Source: Thalassotalea piscium (GTDB lineage Bacteria; Pseudomonadota; Gammaproteobacteria; Enterobacterales; Alteromonadaceae). From it: DNA of 64,000 bases. How positions within the stretch are numbered: the stretch's first letter is position 1; each line of letters opens with the position of its first letter. Location: the NCBI RefSeq assembly GCF_030295935.1, contig NZ_AP027362.1, forward strand, positions 1,240,001-1,304,000. Reading direction: 5' to 3'. A model generated the notes under the pieces. The model was not told the DNA's origin and made no database searches. It was given only the letters and a program-made list of their open reading frames with translations. Below, piece after piece: positions 1-10,094 of the stretch. Both the position numbers and the translations under genes were made by a program.

Positions 1-2
1 GG

Positions 3-1001
<999 letters not shown>

Positions 1002-1020
1002 ATTTATCCAGAGAAGATAA

Positions 1021-1048
1021 AAAACGCCAGCAACAGCTGGCGTTTTTT
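1021..1048. terminator. Bidirectional hairpin terminator between cysB and sdaA
   Basis: Seven-bp GC stem CGCCAGC/GCTGGCG with loop AACA, flanked by A-run and T-run (AAAA...TTTTTT). It sits between convergent cysB and sdaA and can serve both strands. Confidence 0.85.
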
Positions 1049-1062
1049 AGTATCACTTTAAA

Positions 1063-2439
1063 TTAACACTCAATAATATTTACAGCTAAGCCGCCGCGAG
1101 AGGTTTCTTTATATTTGGTTTTCATATCATTGCCTGTTTCCCACATGGTTTTAATTACTTTGTCTAAGGAAACCTTTTGAGTGCCAGTACCCCGCAAAGC
1201 AAGACGAGAGGCATTAATCGCTTTCACCGACCCCATTGCATTACGTTCAATACATGGCACCTGTACTAGGCCACCAACAGGATCACAAGTTAAGCCTAAA
1301 TTATGCTCCATGCCAATTTCAGCAGCATTTTCAACTTGCTTGGGACTACCACCCATAATTTCGGTGAGCGCGCCTGCTGCCATTGAGCAAGCAACACCTA
1401 CTTCTGCTTGGCAACCACCTTCAGCACCTGAGATTGTCGCGTTGGTCTTATATAAAATACCTATTGCTGCAGCTGTTAGTAAATAACGAATACAGTCCTC
1501 GTCATCAACCTTTTTAATAAACTTATTATAATAGCATAATACTGCAGGGATAATGCCTGCAGCCCCATTAGTAGGGGCAGTAACAACACGACTGCCTGCT
1601 GCGTTTTCTTCGTTTACAGCTAAGGCAAATAGGTTAACCCAATCCATCGCAGATAACGGATCATTCGTTGTTTCTACAGATAAAGAGCGAAATAAAGCAG
1701 GAGCGCGGCGGTTTACTTTTAATCCGCCGGGTAAAATGCCTTCTGTTTTCATACCACGAGTAATGCTTTCATGCATAGCTTGCCAGATAGCAATAAGTTG
1801 TTTACGAATTGTTGCTTCGTCGTTTAAGCACTTCTCATTATCCATCATAATTGTGCTAATACTTAAGCCTTTCTCTTGTGCAATACTGAGTAATTCATCT
1901 GCAGAAGAGAACTTATGTGGTCTGTCAATATTAGAGTGCAATGACAAAGCTTTGTCTTTTTCTTTCTCAAAATCACAGTCTTGTACAATAAAGCCCCCAC
2001 CAATACTGTAATACGTTTCTTCTAATAATAACTCTTTACCTTGATAGGCAAATAAAGTCATGGCATTAGCGTGTGCGGGTAAAGTTTTTCGGCGATGATA
2101 AACAATGGCATTTTCTTTAGGGAAACTAATATGCTTTTGACCCATCAAGTTTATTTCTTCACTTGCAACTACTTGCGCTAATATTTGATCAATTGAGTCA
2201 ACCGCTATAGCTTCTGGCGTTTCACCTGATAAGCCCAAAATAATTGCCTTTCCAGTACCGTGACCAATACCTGTTTGACCTAGCGAACCAAAAAGTTCGC
2301 ATTTTACTCTATCAGTTTTGTCTAACAGGTTTTTTTCAACTAAATGTTCAGCAAACAGTTTTGCTGCTTTCATTGGGCCTACAGTATGCGAACTCGAAGG
2401 GCCAATACCAATAGAAAACATATCAAATACACTAATCAT
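1063..2439 (-). CDS. sdaA: L-serine ammonia-lyase (single chain, Fe-S)
   Basis: Deaminates L-serine to pyruvate and ammonia with a [4Fe-4S] cluster. The 458 residues match single-chain SdaA/SdaB. The N-terminal beta domain starts with ISVFDMFSIGIGPSSSHTVGP; the alpha catalytic domain carries the cysteine-bearing segments GCQAEVGVACSMAAG and CDPVGGLVQVPCIERNAMG that fit the cluster ligands. It lies downstream of nudL and pabB on the same strand, the order seen in E. coli (pabB-nudL-sdaA), but a ~140-bp gap to the Nudix gene leaves room for its own promoter. Confidence 0.95.
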   Translation of the reverse strand: MISVFDMFSIGIGPSSSHTVGPMKAAKLFAEHLVEKNLLDKTDRVKCELFGSLGQTGIGHGTGKAIILGLSGETPEAIAVDSIDQILAQVVASEEINLMGQKHISFPKENAIVYHRRKTLPAHANAMTLFAYQGKELLLEETYYSIGGGFIVQDCDFEKEKDKALSLHSNIDRPHKFSSADELLSIAQEKGLSISTIMMDNEKCLNDEATIRKQLIAIWQAMHESITRGMKTEGILPGGLKVNRRAPALFRSLSVETTNDPLSAMDWVNLFALAVNEENAAGSRVVTAPTNGAAGIIPAVLCYYNKFIKKVDDEDCIRYLLTAAAIGILYKTNATISGAEGGCQAEVGVACSMAAGALTEIMGGSPKQVENAAEIGMEHNLGLTCDPVGGLVQVPCIERNAMGSVKAINASRLALRGTGTQKVSLDKVIKTMWETGNDMKTKYKETSRGGLAVNIIEC

Positions 2440-2579
2440 GCATAAATCCTGAATTTGTAACGGTTAATTGTGGAGATATTAAAATTATTTTCGGCAATAG
2501 TAAATAAAAGTTATCAAACATGTAAAAATAGTTGTAATTTAAAAATACATTATAGTGGCAATAGAGTTACTTTACCCAT

Positions 2580-3164
2580 TCAAGGTTGAAGTTGCTCTGC
2601 CAGTTTTTTTAATATTGAGGCGGTGACTCCCCAAATGTTGTAGTGTTTATAAGGCATAAAATATACTGGATGTATGGAAAAATTACGGTAAATACTTAAT
2701 GAAATATGATTATTCGTATTAAGAAAATGGCTTAACGGCACATGAAATATTTCAGCAACCTCATTTGTGTCTAAACAATATTGCAGCTGAGGTTTAATAA
2801 AGCCTAGTACAGGTGTTATATGATAACCAGTGATAGTTTGATAGCTTGGCATGGTACCAATGACAGTAATGTTTTCTGCCGATACACCTATTTCTTCATG
2901 TGTTTCTCTAAGTGCTGTTGCCATTTCATTAACATCGTACTTTTCTACTTTACCTCCGGGAAAGCTAATTTGCCCTGCGTGATGCTTTAAGTGGCTTGCA
3001 CGTAAGGTAAGTACAACTTCTAAGCGATTGTTTTGTTCAACAATAGGAATTAATACTGCTGCACGCGTAAATTGCTTGGAAAGGGTAAACGGGGCATCGT
3101 TTTGCTGCACCAACGAGAGTGTACTATTGAATAAAAACTGAGTTAAAAAGGTTTCTTTTTTCAT
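2580..3164 (-). CDS. nudL: Nudix hydrolase, CoA pyrophosphatase (NudL) type
   Basis: Nudix hydrolase of about 194 residues. The Nudix box is visible at roughly residues 69-91: GGKV..., then ALRETHEEIG, fitting GX5EX7REUXEEXGU with REXXEE intact. Just upstream is the LxLRASHLKHHAGQISFPGG stretch typical of the CoA/NudL subfamily, which cleaves CoA to 3',5'-ADP and 4'-phosphopantetheine. It lies 14 bp downstream of pabB, so co-transcription is likely, and the pabB-nudL-sdaA synteny with enterobacteria supports the subfamily call. Substrate is inferred, not shown. Confidence 0.85.
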   Translation of the reverse strand: MKKETFLTQFLFNSTLSLVQQNDAPFTLSKQFTRAAVLIPIVEQNNRLEVVLTLRASHLKHHAGQISFPGGKVEKYDVNEMATALRETHEEIGVSAENITVIGTMPSYQTITGYHITPVLGFIKPQLQYCLDTNEVAEIFHVPLSHFLNTNNHISLSIYRNFSIHPVYFMPYKHYNIWGVTASILKKLAEQLQP

Positions 3165-3178
3165 TAGACCCTAGTTCG

Positions 3179-4666
3179 TTATAACTGTGCAAGTACTGGG
3201 AGTATTTTGTTTACTTTATCTAAACTCTCTTGATATTCAGAGTTTACTTGTGAATCTGCAACTATGCCACCACCAGCCCAGCAATAAGTTTGCCCTTTAG
3301 TTAGCACGAGTGTACGAATAGTAATACTGGTATCCATATTGCCACATGCCGAAATATAGCCAATGGAGCCACAATAAATGGTTCGTCGCTGAGGTTCTAA
3401 TTCATCAATAATTTCCATTGCTCGTATTTTGGGCGCGCCTGTAATAGAGCCGCCAGGAAAGGCTGCGCGTATTAAGTCGTGGGCACTATATTGAGGCGAC
3501 AACCTGCCTTCAACAGTACTAACTAAATGATGAACCGCGGGAAAGCTCTCTATTGCAAAAAGTTTGGGTACTTTTACTGTGCCTGCTTGGCATACGCGGC
3601 TAATATCATTTCGCAATAAATCAACAATCATTAGGTTTTCAGCGCGATCTTTTTCAGAGTTCACAAGTTGCTCTGCATTAATTTTATCCTGATGTAAGTC
3701 AGTACATCTTACTTGTGTTCCTTTGATCGGTTTGCTTTGTACTGTTGTCTCGCTTAGCTTTAGAAAACGTTCGGGCGATACGCTTAAAATAGCTAATTCG
3801 TTAAAGCGCATGAAAGCGGAAAATGGTGCTTGGTTTGATTCACGCAAGGCTAAGTAAGCTAAAAATTCATTGCCTTCATACATTGCAGAAAAACGCTGGG
3901 TTAAATTAATTTGGTAGCAATCGCCAGATAATAAATACTGTTGTACTTGATCAAATTTTTCATGGTATTCATCTTTGGTAATATTGGTTTGCCATGGCGT
4001 GGTTAACTTAAACGCTTGAGCGGCTTGATCGCGTTCTTTTTGAGTAAGTTTATTCGTTAAAAATGTTGTTAATTGAGCACGCTCCTGTTCAGGGCAAACC
4101 AAGTAATAACATTGCTCTGAGCGGTGATAAATAATGGCTTTATTGTATATGCCAACGGCCATTTCTGGCATATCAATATCGCGTACTGCATTGGTGGGTA
4201 GTTTTTCAAAGTATCTACCTAAGTCATATGAAAAATATCCTAAACTACCGCCATAAAAGGGTAAGTTACCGGTATCTATAATATAATGTTGTAACGCTTT
4301 TTTTTGCGCTACTTCAAGCAGTGTAAGTGGGTCATTATCACTTTGTATTGTTTCGTTTAGGTTAAAGTCATTGATGGTAGTTGAATTACTTTCGGTAACA
4401 ACACTTACCATAGGCTGCCACACCATAATATCAAAGTGACTATCTACATGATCGCTTTCACAAGAGTCTAGCCACATTGACCATGGCTGAGCTTCTATTA
4501 CAGAAAAAAGTTCAGCAGGCGAAATCTTTTGACTAAAATGCAAAGGCATTGCACAAATTTTTTGTTTATTGTGTGTTAACAACTGAGTTACCTTAATATT
4601 AACTTTAGCTCGTTGGCTGGTTTGAAGAGCGCTTTTAGTATTATGGCCTATGAGTTTACACCTCAT
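3179..4666 (-). CDS. pabB: Aminodeoxychorismate synthase component I
   Basis: Converts chorismate plus amidotransferase-derived ammonia (PabA) to 4-amino-4-deoxychorismate for folate synthesis. Chorismate-binding C-terminal domain with SGDCYQINLTQRF, SPERFL, PIKGT (the Lys marks PabB rather than TrpE), LLRNDISRVC, HHLVSTVEG and GGSITGAPKIRAME. The full frame is 495 residues; E. coli PabB is about 453. An in-frame ATG at 4549 (residue 40) would give 456 residues, but neither start has a convincing Shine-Dalgarno, and alignment by eye to E. coli PabB suggests homology may begin slightly upstream of residue 40. Start therefore uncertain. Confidence 0.92.
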   Translation of the reverse strand: MRCKLIGHNTKSALQTSQRAKVNIKVTQLLTHNKQKICAMPLHFSQKISPAELFSVIEAQPWSMWLDSCESDHVDSHFDIMVWQPMVSVVTESNSTTINDFNLNETIQSDNDPLTLLEVAQKKALQHYIIDTGNLPFYGGSLGYFSYDLGRYFEKLPTNAVRDIDMPEMAVGIYNKAIIYHRSEQCYYLVCPEQERAQLTTFLTNKLTQKERDQAAQAFKLTTPWQTNITKDEYHEKFDQVQQYLLSGDCYQINLTQRFSAMYEGNEFLAYLALRESNQAPFSAFMRFNELAILSVSPERFLKLSETTVQSKPIKGTQVRCTDLHQDKINAEQLVNSEKDRAENLMIVDLLRNDISRVCQAGTVKVPKLFAIESFPAVHHLVSTVEGRLSPQYSAHDLIRAAFPGGSITGAPKIRAMEIIDELEPQRRTIYCGSIGYISACGNMDTSITIRTLVLTKGQTYCWAGGGIVADSQVNSEYQESLDKVNKILPVLAQL

Positions 4667-4751
4667 AAATTGAAAAATCAGCGCGCCCAGTACTAGCAGG
4701 CTAGTTATAAGCAGGGTATCATATCGGTAAATTTATAACTTTCAACAAGAG

Positions 4752-4769
4752 ATTGTTCAACTGAACAAT
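4752..4769. promoter_or_regulatory. Perfect palindrome in the fumarase leader (possible operator)
   Basis: ATTGTTCA-AC-TGAACAAT, 8-bp arms with a 2-bp spacer, about 23 bp upstream of the fumarase ATG. Size and symmetry fit a dimeric regulator site, but I do not recognise the regulator. It could also form a small leader hairpin. Confidence 0.4.
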
Positions 4770-4792
4770 TCAAACGCGTACTAAGGGTAGTC

Positions 4793-6307
4793 ATGGCTAT
4801 TATAAAACAACAAGACTTAATTGAAAGCATTGCAGATGCGCTGCAATATATCTCTTATTATCACCCATTAGACTTTGTTCAAGCACTAGAAAAAGCTTAC
4901 CACAAAGAGCAAAGTAAAGCGGCAAAAGATGCTATCGCACAAATATTGATTAACTCTCGTATGTCGGCACATGGTAAACGCCCTATTTGTCAAGATACGG
5001 GTATTGTAACTTGTTTTGTTAAAGTAGGTATGGCAGTACAGTGGGACAAAACTGATATGACTGTTCAGCAAATGGTTGATGAAGGTACACGCCGTGCTTA
5101 CTTAAATCCTGATAATCCGTTGCGTGCGTCAATAGTTGCAGACCCTGCTGGTGCAAGAATTAACACTAAAGATAATACTCCTTCGGTTGTTCATATTGAT
5201 ATGGTAGAAGGTAATGAGATTGAAGTGATGATTGCGGCTAAAGGCGGCGGCAGTGAAAATAAAACTAAAATGGCAATGCTTAACCCGAGCGACTCGATTG
5301 CTGATTGGATTGTGAAAACCCTACCTACGATGGGTGCTGGTTGGTGTCCACCTGGCATGTTAGGAATAGGTGTTGGTGGAACGGCTGAAAAAGCAGCCGT
5401 TCTTGCTAAAGAAAGTTTGATGGACCCCGTTAATATTCAAGAGTTACTTGACCGAGGGCCTGAAAACGCAGAAGAAGAGTTACGTTTAGAAATATATGAT
5501 CGTGTAAATAAGTTAGGCATTGGTGCTCAAGGTCTTGGTGGTTTAACAACGGTAGTTGATGTTAAAATAAACTCTGTGCCAACCCATGCGGCATCTAAAC
5601 CCGTGGTGATGATCCCTAACTGTGCTGCAACACGTCATGTTCACTTTCACTTAGACGGTTCAGGGCCAGCAGACCTCACGCCTCCAAGATTGGAAGATTG
5701 GCCTGAAATTACCTGGGAAGTGGGTGAAGATGTTCGCCGTGTTAACGTTGATAATCTAACAAAAGCAGATATATCACAATGGAAAACAGGTGAAACGGTG
5801 CTATTAAGTGGCACTATATTAACAGGACGAGATGCGGCACATAAGCGTATTCAAGAAATGTTAGCGGCGGGTAAAGATTTACCTGTTGATTTTACAAATA
5901 AGTTTATTTATTACGTTGGCCCCGTAGATGCTATTGGTGATGAAGCAGTTGGACCTGCAGGTCCAACTACTGCAACACGCATGGATAAATTCAGTGAGAT
6001 GATGCTATCTAAAACAGGTTTGTTAGGCTCTATAGGCAAGTCTGAACGTGGTGCGGCAACGTGCGAGAACATAAAAAAGCATCAGTCTGTTTATCTAATG
6101 GCAGTAGGTGGCGCGGCTTACTTAGTTTCTAAAGCCATTAAAAAAGCAAGAGTGGTTGCCTTTGAAGATTTAGGTATGGAAGCTATTTATGAGTTTGAAG
6201 TTGAAGATATGCCTGTAACGGTGGCGGTTGACGCTACTGGCGAGTCTGCCCATGTAACAGGCCCTCAAATATGGCAAAAAAATATTGAAGTAATCAATAA
6301 CAAATAA
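4793..6307 (+). CDS. fumA: Fumarate hydratase, class I (4Fe-4S)
   Basis: Interconverts fumarate and malate in the TCA cycle with an oxygen-sensitive [4Fe-4S] cluster. The 504 residues are slightly below E. coli FumA/B length. N-terminal alpha domain with RPICQDTGIVTCFVKVG, GGGSENKTKMAMLNP and CAATRHVHFHLDGSGP; C-terminal beta domain with VGPAGPTTATRMDKF and GKSERGAATCENIKK. Conserved Cys residues suited to cluster binding are present. SD-like AGGGTAG precedes the ATG. It is divergent from pabB, and a terminator follows. The palindrome at 4752-4769 may regulate it. FumA versus FumB cannot be told apart by sequence, so the symbol is generic. Confidence 0.93.
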   Translation: MAIIKQQDLIESIADALQYISYYHPLDFVQALEKAYHKEQSKAAKDAIAQILINSRMSAHGKRPICQDTGIVTCFVKVGMAVQWDKTDMTVQQMVDEGTRRAYLNPDNPLRASIVADPAGARINTKDNTPSVVHIDMVEGNEIEVMIAAKGGGSENKTKMAMLNPSDSIADWIVKTLPTMGAGWCPPGMLGIGVGGTAEKAAVLAKESLMDPVNIQELLDRGPENAEEELRLEIYDRVNKLGIGAQGLGGLTTVVDVKINSVPTHAASKPVVMIPNCAATRHVHFHLDGSGPADLTPPRLEDWPEITWEVGEDVRRVNVDNLTKADISQWKTGETVLLSGTILTGRDAAHKRIQEMLAAGKDLPVDFTNKFIYYVGPVDAIGDEAVGPAGPTTATRMDKFSEMMLSKTGLLGSIGKSERGAATCENIKKHQSVYLMAVGGAAYLVSKAIKKARVVAFEDLGMEAIYEFEVEDMPVTVAVDATGESAHVTGPQIWQKNIEVINNK

Positions 6308-6333
6308 TTAAAGCGCTTAGATTAACTATCGAT

Positions 6334-6367
6334 AAAGGTTATCAACGTATGTTGGTAACCTTTTTTA
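6334..6367 (+). terminator. Hairpin terminator after fumarase
   Basis: Thirteen-bp stem AAAGGTTATCAAC/GTTGGTAACCTTT (one G-T pair) with loop GTAT and a following T-run, 27 bp past the fumarase stop. Confidence 0.8.
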
Positions 6368-6434
6368 TTGAGAGAATTAGTCACTTATGTTCTAATGACT
6401 GTTAATAATTACAGTGTTTTAGTGTGGCTTTATC

Positions 6435-7838
6435 ATGATCGAATTTTCAACACTTCAGGCTTCCTCCTTTGAGTTAATTTTATTCGCATTAATTTTCATA
6501 TCAGTACTATTACTATTTATGATGCTAAATTTGGTCAAAATGAAGCGCCAGTATAGTTCAGCCCTTGAAATGATTAAGTTGCAAGGAGAAAGTCACTTAA
6601 GAATTGGCGATGCCAACAAATATTTCTTCGAGCAAATTACGCAAAATCTTTCGAGTAATCATCAGCAATTATCACAACAACAATTTGAATTAAAAAGTGC
6701 TATTGAGCAGCAAATTTCAGATCTCAAAATTAAAACATTACGACAGCAAGCCGAGCAAGGTGAAAAGCAACTTTCAGTATTACATTTTCACCAAAATGAA
6801 TTTACCCAAAATCAAAATAAAGCGCTCGAGCAATTAATGAAGCACTTAAATGAAAATAATAAAGTAAACAGGGAAGAGCAAAGTAAATCAATGCTTGCCT
6901 CTAGTGAGCAAATGGCTAAAAAAATTAATGAGTTAACGTTATCTACGGATAACCGATTAAAAGAAATTAGCGATCAAGTAGAAAAACGCTTAGCGGATGG
7001 CTTTGAAAAAACCACTAAAACCTTTAACGATATTGTTAAACGTTTAGCATTAATTGATGATGCTCAGAAGAAAATTACTGAGCTTTCAAGCAATGTTGTA
7101 AGCTTACAAGAAGTGTTGTCTGATAAGCGCTCACGAGGTGCATTTGGCGAAGTGCAACTGAATGCCTTGATCAGAAATGTATTGCCAGAGCAAAGCTTTG
7201 GCCTTCAGCATACGTTGTCTAATGGGAAGATCGCCGATTGTGCATTGTTTCTGCCTAAACCTACGGGAACGGTTATTATTGATTCTAAGTTCCCATTAGA
7301 AAGCTATCGAAAAATGACGAATGTTGAGATAGGTGATGCCGATAGAAAAGCAGCAGAGCGCCAATTTAAGGTAGATATTAAAAAGCACATTAAAGACATT
7401 GGTGACAGGTACATTATTGAAAATGAAACCTCTGACGGCGCAATTATGTTTATTCCTGCTGAAGCTATTTTTGCAGAAATTCACGGACATCATAGCGATC
7501 TTGTTGAAATAGCGAATAACCAGCGTATCTGGTTAACATCGCCAACCACATTAATGGCGATATTAACCACAGCTCGCTCAGTGCTAAAAGATGAAGCAAC
7601 AAAAGAGCAAATCCATATTATTCAAGCTCACTTAGGTGAACTTGCCACTGATTTTAGTCGCTTTAGAAACCGTTTTGATAACTTAGCTAAACATATCGAT
7701 CAAGCGGCAACAGATGTTAAACAAATTCATACATCAGCGAATAAAATATCGAATAGATTTAGTAAAATTGAACAAGTTGACTTGTCAACATCAGTAAAAA
7801 CACAGCAAAAACAAAATCCAATGCTTCTCGATGACTAA
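6435..7838 (+). CDS. rmuC: DNA recombination protein RmuC family
   Basis: 467 residues. N-terminal TM helix (about residues 12-34), then a long coiled coil rich in Q/E/K (about 40-235), then the RmuC nuclease-like domain: RGAFGEVQLNALIRNVLP, IDSKFPLESYRKM, FIPAEAIFAEI and SPTTLMAIL. The family limits DNA inversions and rearrangements in E. coli and is predicted to be a membrane-anchored PD-(D/E)XK-type nuclease; the exact activity is not settled. Single-gene unit after the fumarase terminator. Confidence 0.92.
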   Translation: MIEFSTLQASSFELILFALIFISVLLLFMMLNLVKMKRQYSSALEMIKLQGESHLRIGDANKYFFEQITQNLSSNHQQLSQQQFELKSAIEQQISDLKIKTLRQQAEQGEKQLSVLHFHQNEFTQNQNKALEQLMKHLNENNKVNREEQSKSMLASSEQMAKKINELTLSTDNRLKEISDQVEKRLADGFEKTTKTFNDIVKRLALIDDAQKKITELSSNVVSLQEVLSDKRSRGAFGEVQLNALIRNVLPEQSFGLQHTLSNGKIADCALFLPKPTGTVIIDSKFPLESYRKMTNVEIGDADRKAAERQFKVDIKKHIKDIGDRYIIENETSDGAIMFIPAEAIFAEIHGHHSDLVEIANNQRIWLTSPTTLMAILTTARSVLKDEATKEQIHIIQAHLGELATDFSRFRNRFDNLAKHIDQAATDVKQIHTSANKISNRFSKIEQVDLSTSVKTQQKQNPMLLDD

Positions 7839-7882
7839 GTTACTCAGCTAGATTAAAAGGATTTAACAGAAATAAATTCTGA

Positions 7883-8425
7883 TCAGCTTTTTAATCTTGG
7901 CTTAAGATCTTTTGATAAATGTCGACGAAGCATTATCCACTTTGGCCAACCGAATATAATAGTGAGTAACCAAGTAAAGTAATCAATTACGTAGAGTTCA
8001 TTGCGTTCTATACCAACTTTACGAATGAGTTTACACCAATTAAAAAAGCCAGCGTTTGGTTTGTATTTATATACTTTGTTGTCTTTAACGGCCCATAAGT
8101 AATTATATTGAAAGCAGAAGTCATGAATAATCACGGGGATTAGCAACAAGCCTGTTGGTGAAAAAAAAAGCCAAACAACTGCAGGGTAAGAGCTACCGTC
8201 AAATATAAAGCCTTTAGGAAATACTAATTCCCTATTATCGGGAAGTTGATAATGCCAGTTTTCAGTTAATTGCCATTGACGCTTTCTAAATAATAACAAC
8301 CAAATTTTTGTAAATAGGTTAGTCTTTTGTGTTTTAATTGCAAAAGGCTGTAAAATTGGCATTTCCATGGTTTTATTCAAAATTTTAATGATGGGTAATG
8401 CTATTTTATCGTTACATGCCAACAT
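7883..8425 (-). CDS. DUF1353 family protein
   Basis: Small protein of about 180 residues. The core around residues 55-110 carries the DUF1353 pattern: beta strands, FPKGFIFDGSSYPAVVW, then LIPVIIHDFCFQYNYLW with the conserved HDF. The family is often phage-associated and of unknown function, though chromosomal copies occur. A C-terminal hydrophobic stretch (YFTWLLTIIFGWPKWIM) may touch the membrane. The listed start lacks an SD; ATGs at residues 19 and 21 are alternatives. Convergent with rmuC. Confidence 0.75.
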   Translation of the reverse strand: MLACNDKIALPIIKILNKTMEMPILQPFAIKTQKTNLFTKIWLLLFRKRQWQLTENWHYQLPDNRELVFPKGFIFDGSSYPAVVWLFFSPTGLLLIPVIIHDFCFQYNYLWAVKDNKVYKYKPNAGFFNWCKLIRKVGIERNELYVIDYFTWLLTIIFGWPKWIMLRRHLSKDLKPRLKS

Positions 8426-8604
8426 TAATAAAACGCAAAATATTATTAAGTGTGATTGAAATATTTGATTAAAGCATACTAAGGTATGAGCTACACTGAT
8501 AGTTAATTGACATACTCATACTTTAGCGCTCTCAGTAACTATTTTGCTAAACTCGTACCGTTAAATCAATGCGCTAAGTAAGTGCATCTCTTATAGGAAG
8601 ACAA

Positions 8605-9951
8605 ATGACGTTAGATATACTCTCGGATTACATTGAAAAACTAGATCAACACTTCGAAGATGAGTTGCCACTAGATTCGTTAATAGCCGAGTTAACTGAA
8701 CGTCTCCAACCTGAACAATTAGCCATATTACTGGAAGCATTTCCAATTAAGTCCCGATTAATTATTTGGGAACAATTAAGTAGCGAATGTCAGAAAGATG
8801 TTTTTCTAGAAATGAAAAATGAATCTCGGCAAATGTTGCTTACTGTATTAAGCGACGAAGCTTGTTATTTATTATTTGATAAGCTTGACGCAAGTAGTTT
8901 ACTTGATTTTACTGATGATTTAAGTGAACGTTTTGTTGAGTATGCTGTTGCACAAATGAGTGCAAAGCAGCGCCAACACTTTAAAACCGCGCAAGACTAT
9001 AATGATGATGAGGTTGGACATTGGCAAACCTTTGATGAACAGAAAATACCTCAGCAATTAAAAATATCAGCAGCAAAAAAGTTATGTGCTAAATCTTTAC
9101 CCATGTTAACAGATACCCTGTACGTGACTGACTCAGATTCAAAGTTAGTGGGTGAAGTAGCGATTAATCGTTTAATAAACCTAAACAATGACGATTTATT
9201 AGTTGATGTTATCAACTCTGATGTTCAGTCATTACCTGCAAACCAAAATATGGATGAAGCAGCAGAAAGTGTCATATTGTCAGGTAAAACTGCACTACCC
9301 GTTGTTGATGAAAGTGGCCGTTTGATGGGAAGGTTAGATTTATTTTCAGCGTTCAAACATCAAGAGGAACAAAGAGACAACCAAATGATGCAGTCTGCGG
9401 GTTTGGTTGATGAAGAAGATTTGTTTTCTAGTGTGTGGCTAAGTAGTAAAAACAGGGCTATTTGGTTAGGTATTAACTTACTTACCGCTTTCTTGGCGTC
9501 GTGGTTTATAGGCTTATTTGAAGCAACATTACAACAAGTCGTTGCCTTAGCAATATTAATGCCTGTTGTCGCCTCAATGGGAGGGATTTCAGGCAGTCAA
9601 ACGTTAACGTTAATTATCAGAGGATTAGCATTAGGGCAAATTACCGATGCTAATAAAAAAGCGATTGTTCATAAAGAATTAAAAGTAGGTATGATAAACG
9701 GCCTTTTGTGGGCTTTGGTTATTGGTATTATTACCTACTTTTGGTTTGATAGCCCAATGCTGTCTTTAACAATTTGTATTGCAATTTTAGGTAATATTAT
9801 TGTTGCTTCTTTATCAGGGGTTTGGGTACCTTGGATATTGAGTAAATTAAATATTGATCCCGCACTTTCAGGCTCAGTTATATTAACAACAGTTACCGAT
9901 ATTTTTGGTTTTATTGCCTTTTTAGGCTGTGGCACTTTATTCTTATTATAG
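8605..9951 (+). CDS. mgtE: Magnesium transporter MgtE
   Basis: 448 residues, the usual MgtE length. Domain order: cytosolic N domain (about 1-125), two CBS repeats (about 130-255, with LYVTDSDSKLVGEVAINRL and ALPVVDESGRLMGRLDL), then five TM helices from about residue 285, including the pore motif region MPVVASMGGISGSQTLTLIIRG. Known members are Mg2+-gated Mg2+ channels. I saw no M-box riboswitch upstream. SD-like AGGAAG precedes the ATG. A CorA/ZntB-type gene follows 140 bp downstream on the same strand. Confidence 0.94.
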   Translation: MTLDILSDYIEKLDQHFEDELPLDSLIAELTERLQPEQLAILLEAFPIKSRLIIWEQLSSECQKDVFLEMKNESRQMLLTVLSDEACYLLFDKLDASSLLDFTDDLSERFVEYAVAQMSAKQRQHFKTAQDYNDDEVGHWQTFDEQKIPQQLKISAAKKLCAKSLPMLTDTLYVTDSDSKLVGEVAINRLINLNNDDLLVDVINSDVQSLPANQNMDEAAESVILSGKTALPVVDESGRLMGRLDLFSAFKHQEEQRDNQMMQSAGLVDEEDLFSSVWLSSKNRAIWLGINLLTAFLASWFIGLFEATLQQVVALAILMPVVASMGGISGSQTLTLIIRGLALGQITDANKKAIVHKELKVGMINGLLWALVIGIITYFWFDSPMLSLTICIAILGNIIVASLSGVWVPWILSKLNIDPALSGSVILTTVTDIFGFIAFLGCGTLFLL

Positions 9952-10094
9952 AAGTTCAATTATTAGATAAGTTTATATTGAATATTATACCCGTTTAATT
10001 AATTGTGTGATCGACTTTATACGCAGTAGTTGATTGTTTTAGCCAGTAGAAATGGTCACATAGTTAGTGAGGTTGGTATTATGTTAAGGAATTA

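Noticed and set aside
1181-2011. Long plus-strand frames opposite sdaA (101 and 152 codons)
   Set aside because: They lie fully inside a firm sdaA gene, lack an SD and show no protein-like pattern.
8426-8604. M-box or other Mg riboswitch before mgtE
   Set aside because: I could not build the conserved M-box helices from the leader; nothing beyond short inverted pieces around CATACT/AGTATG.
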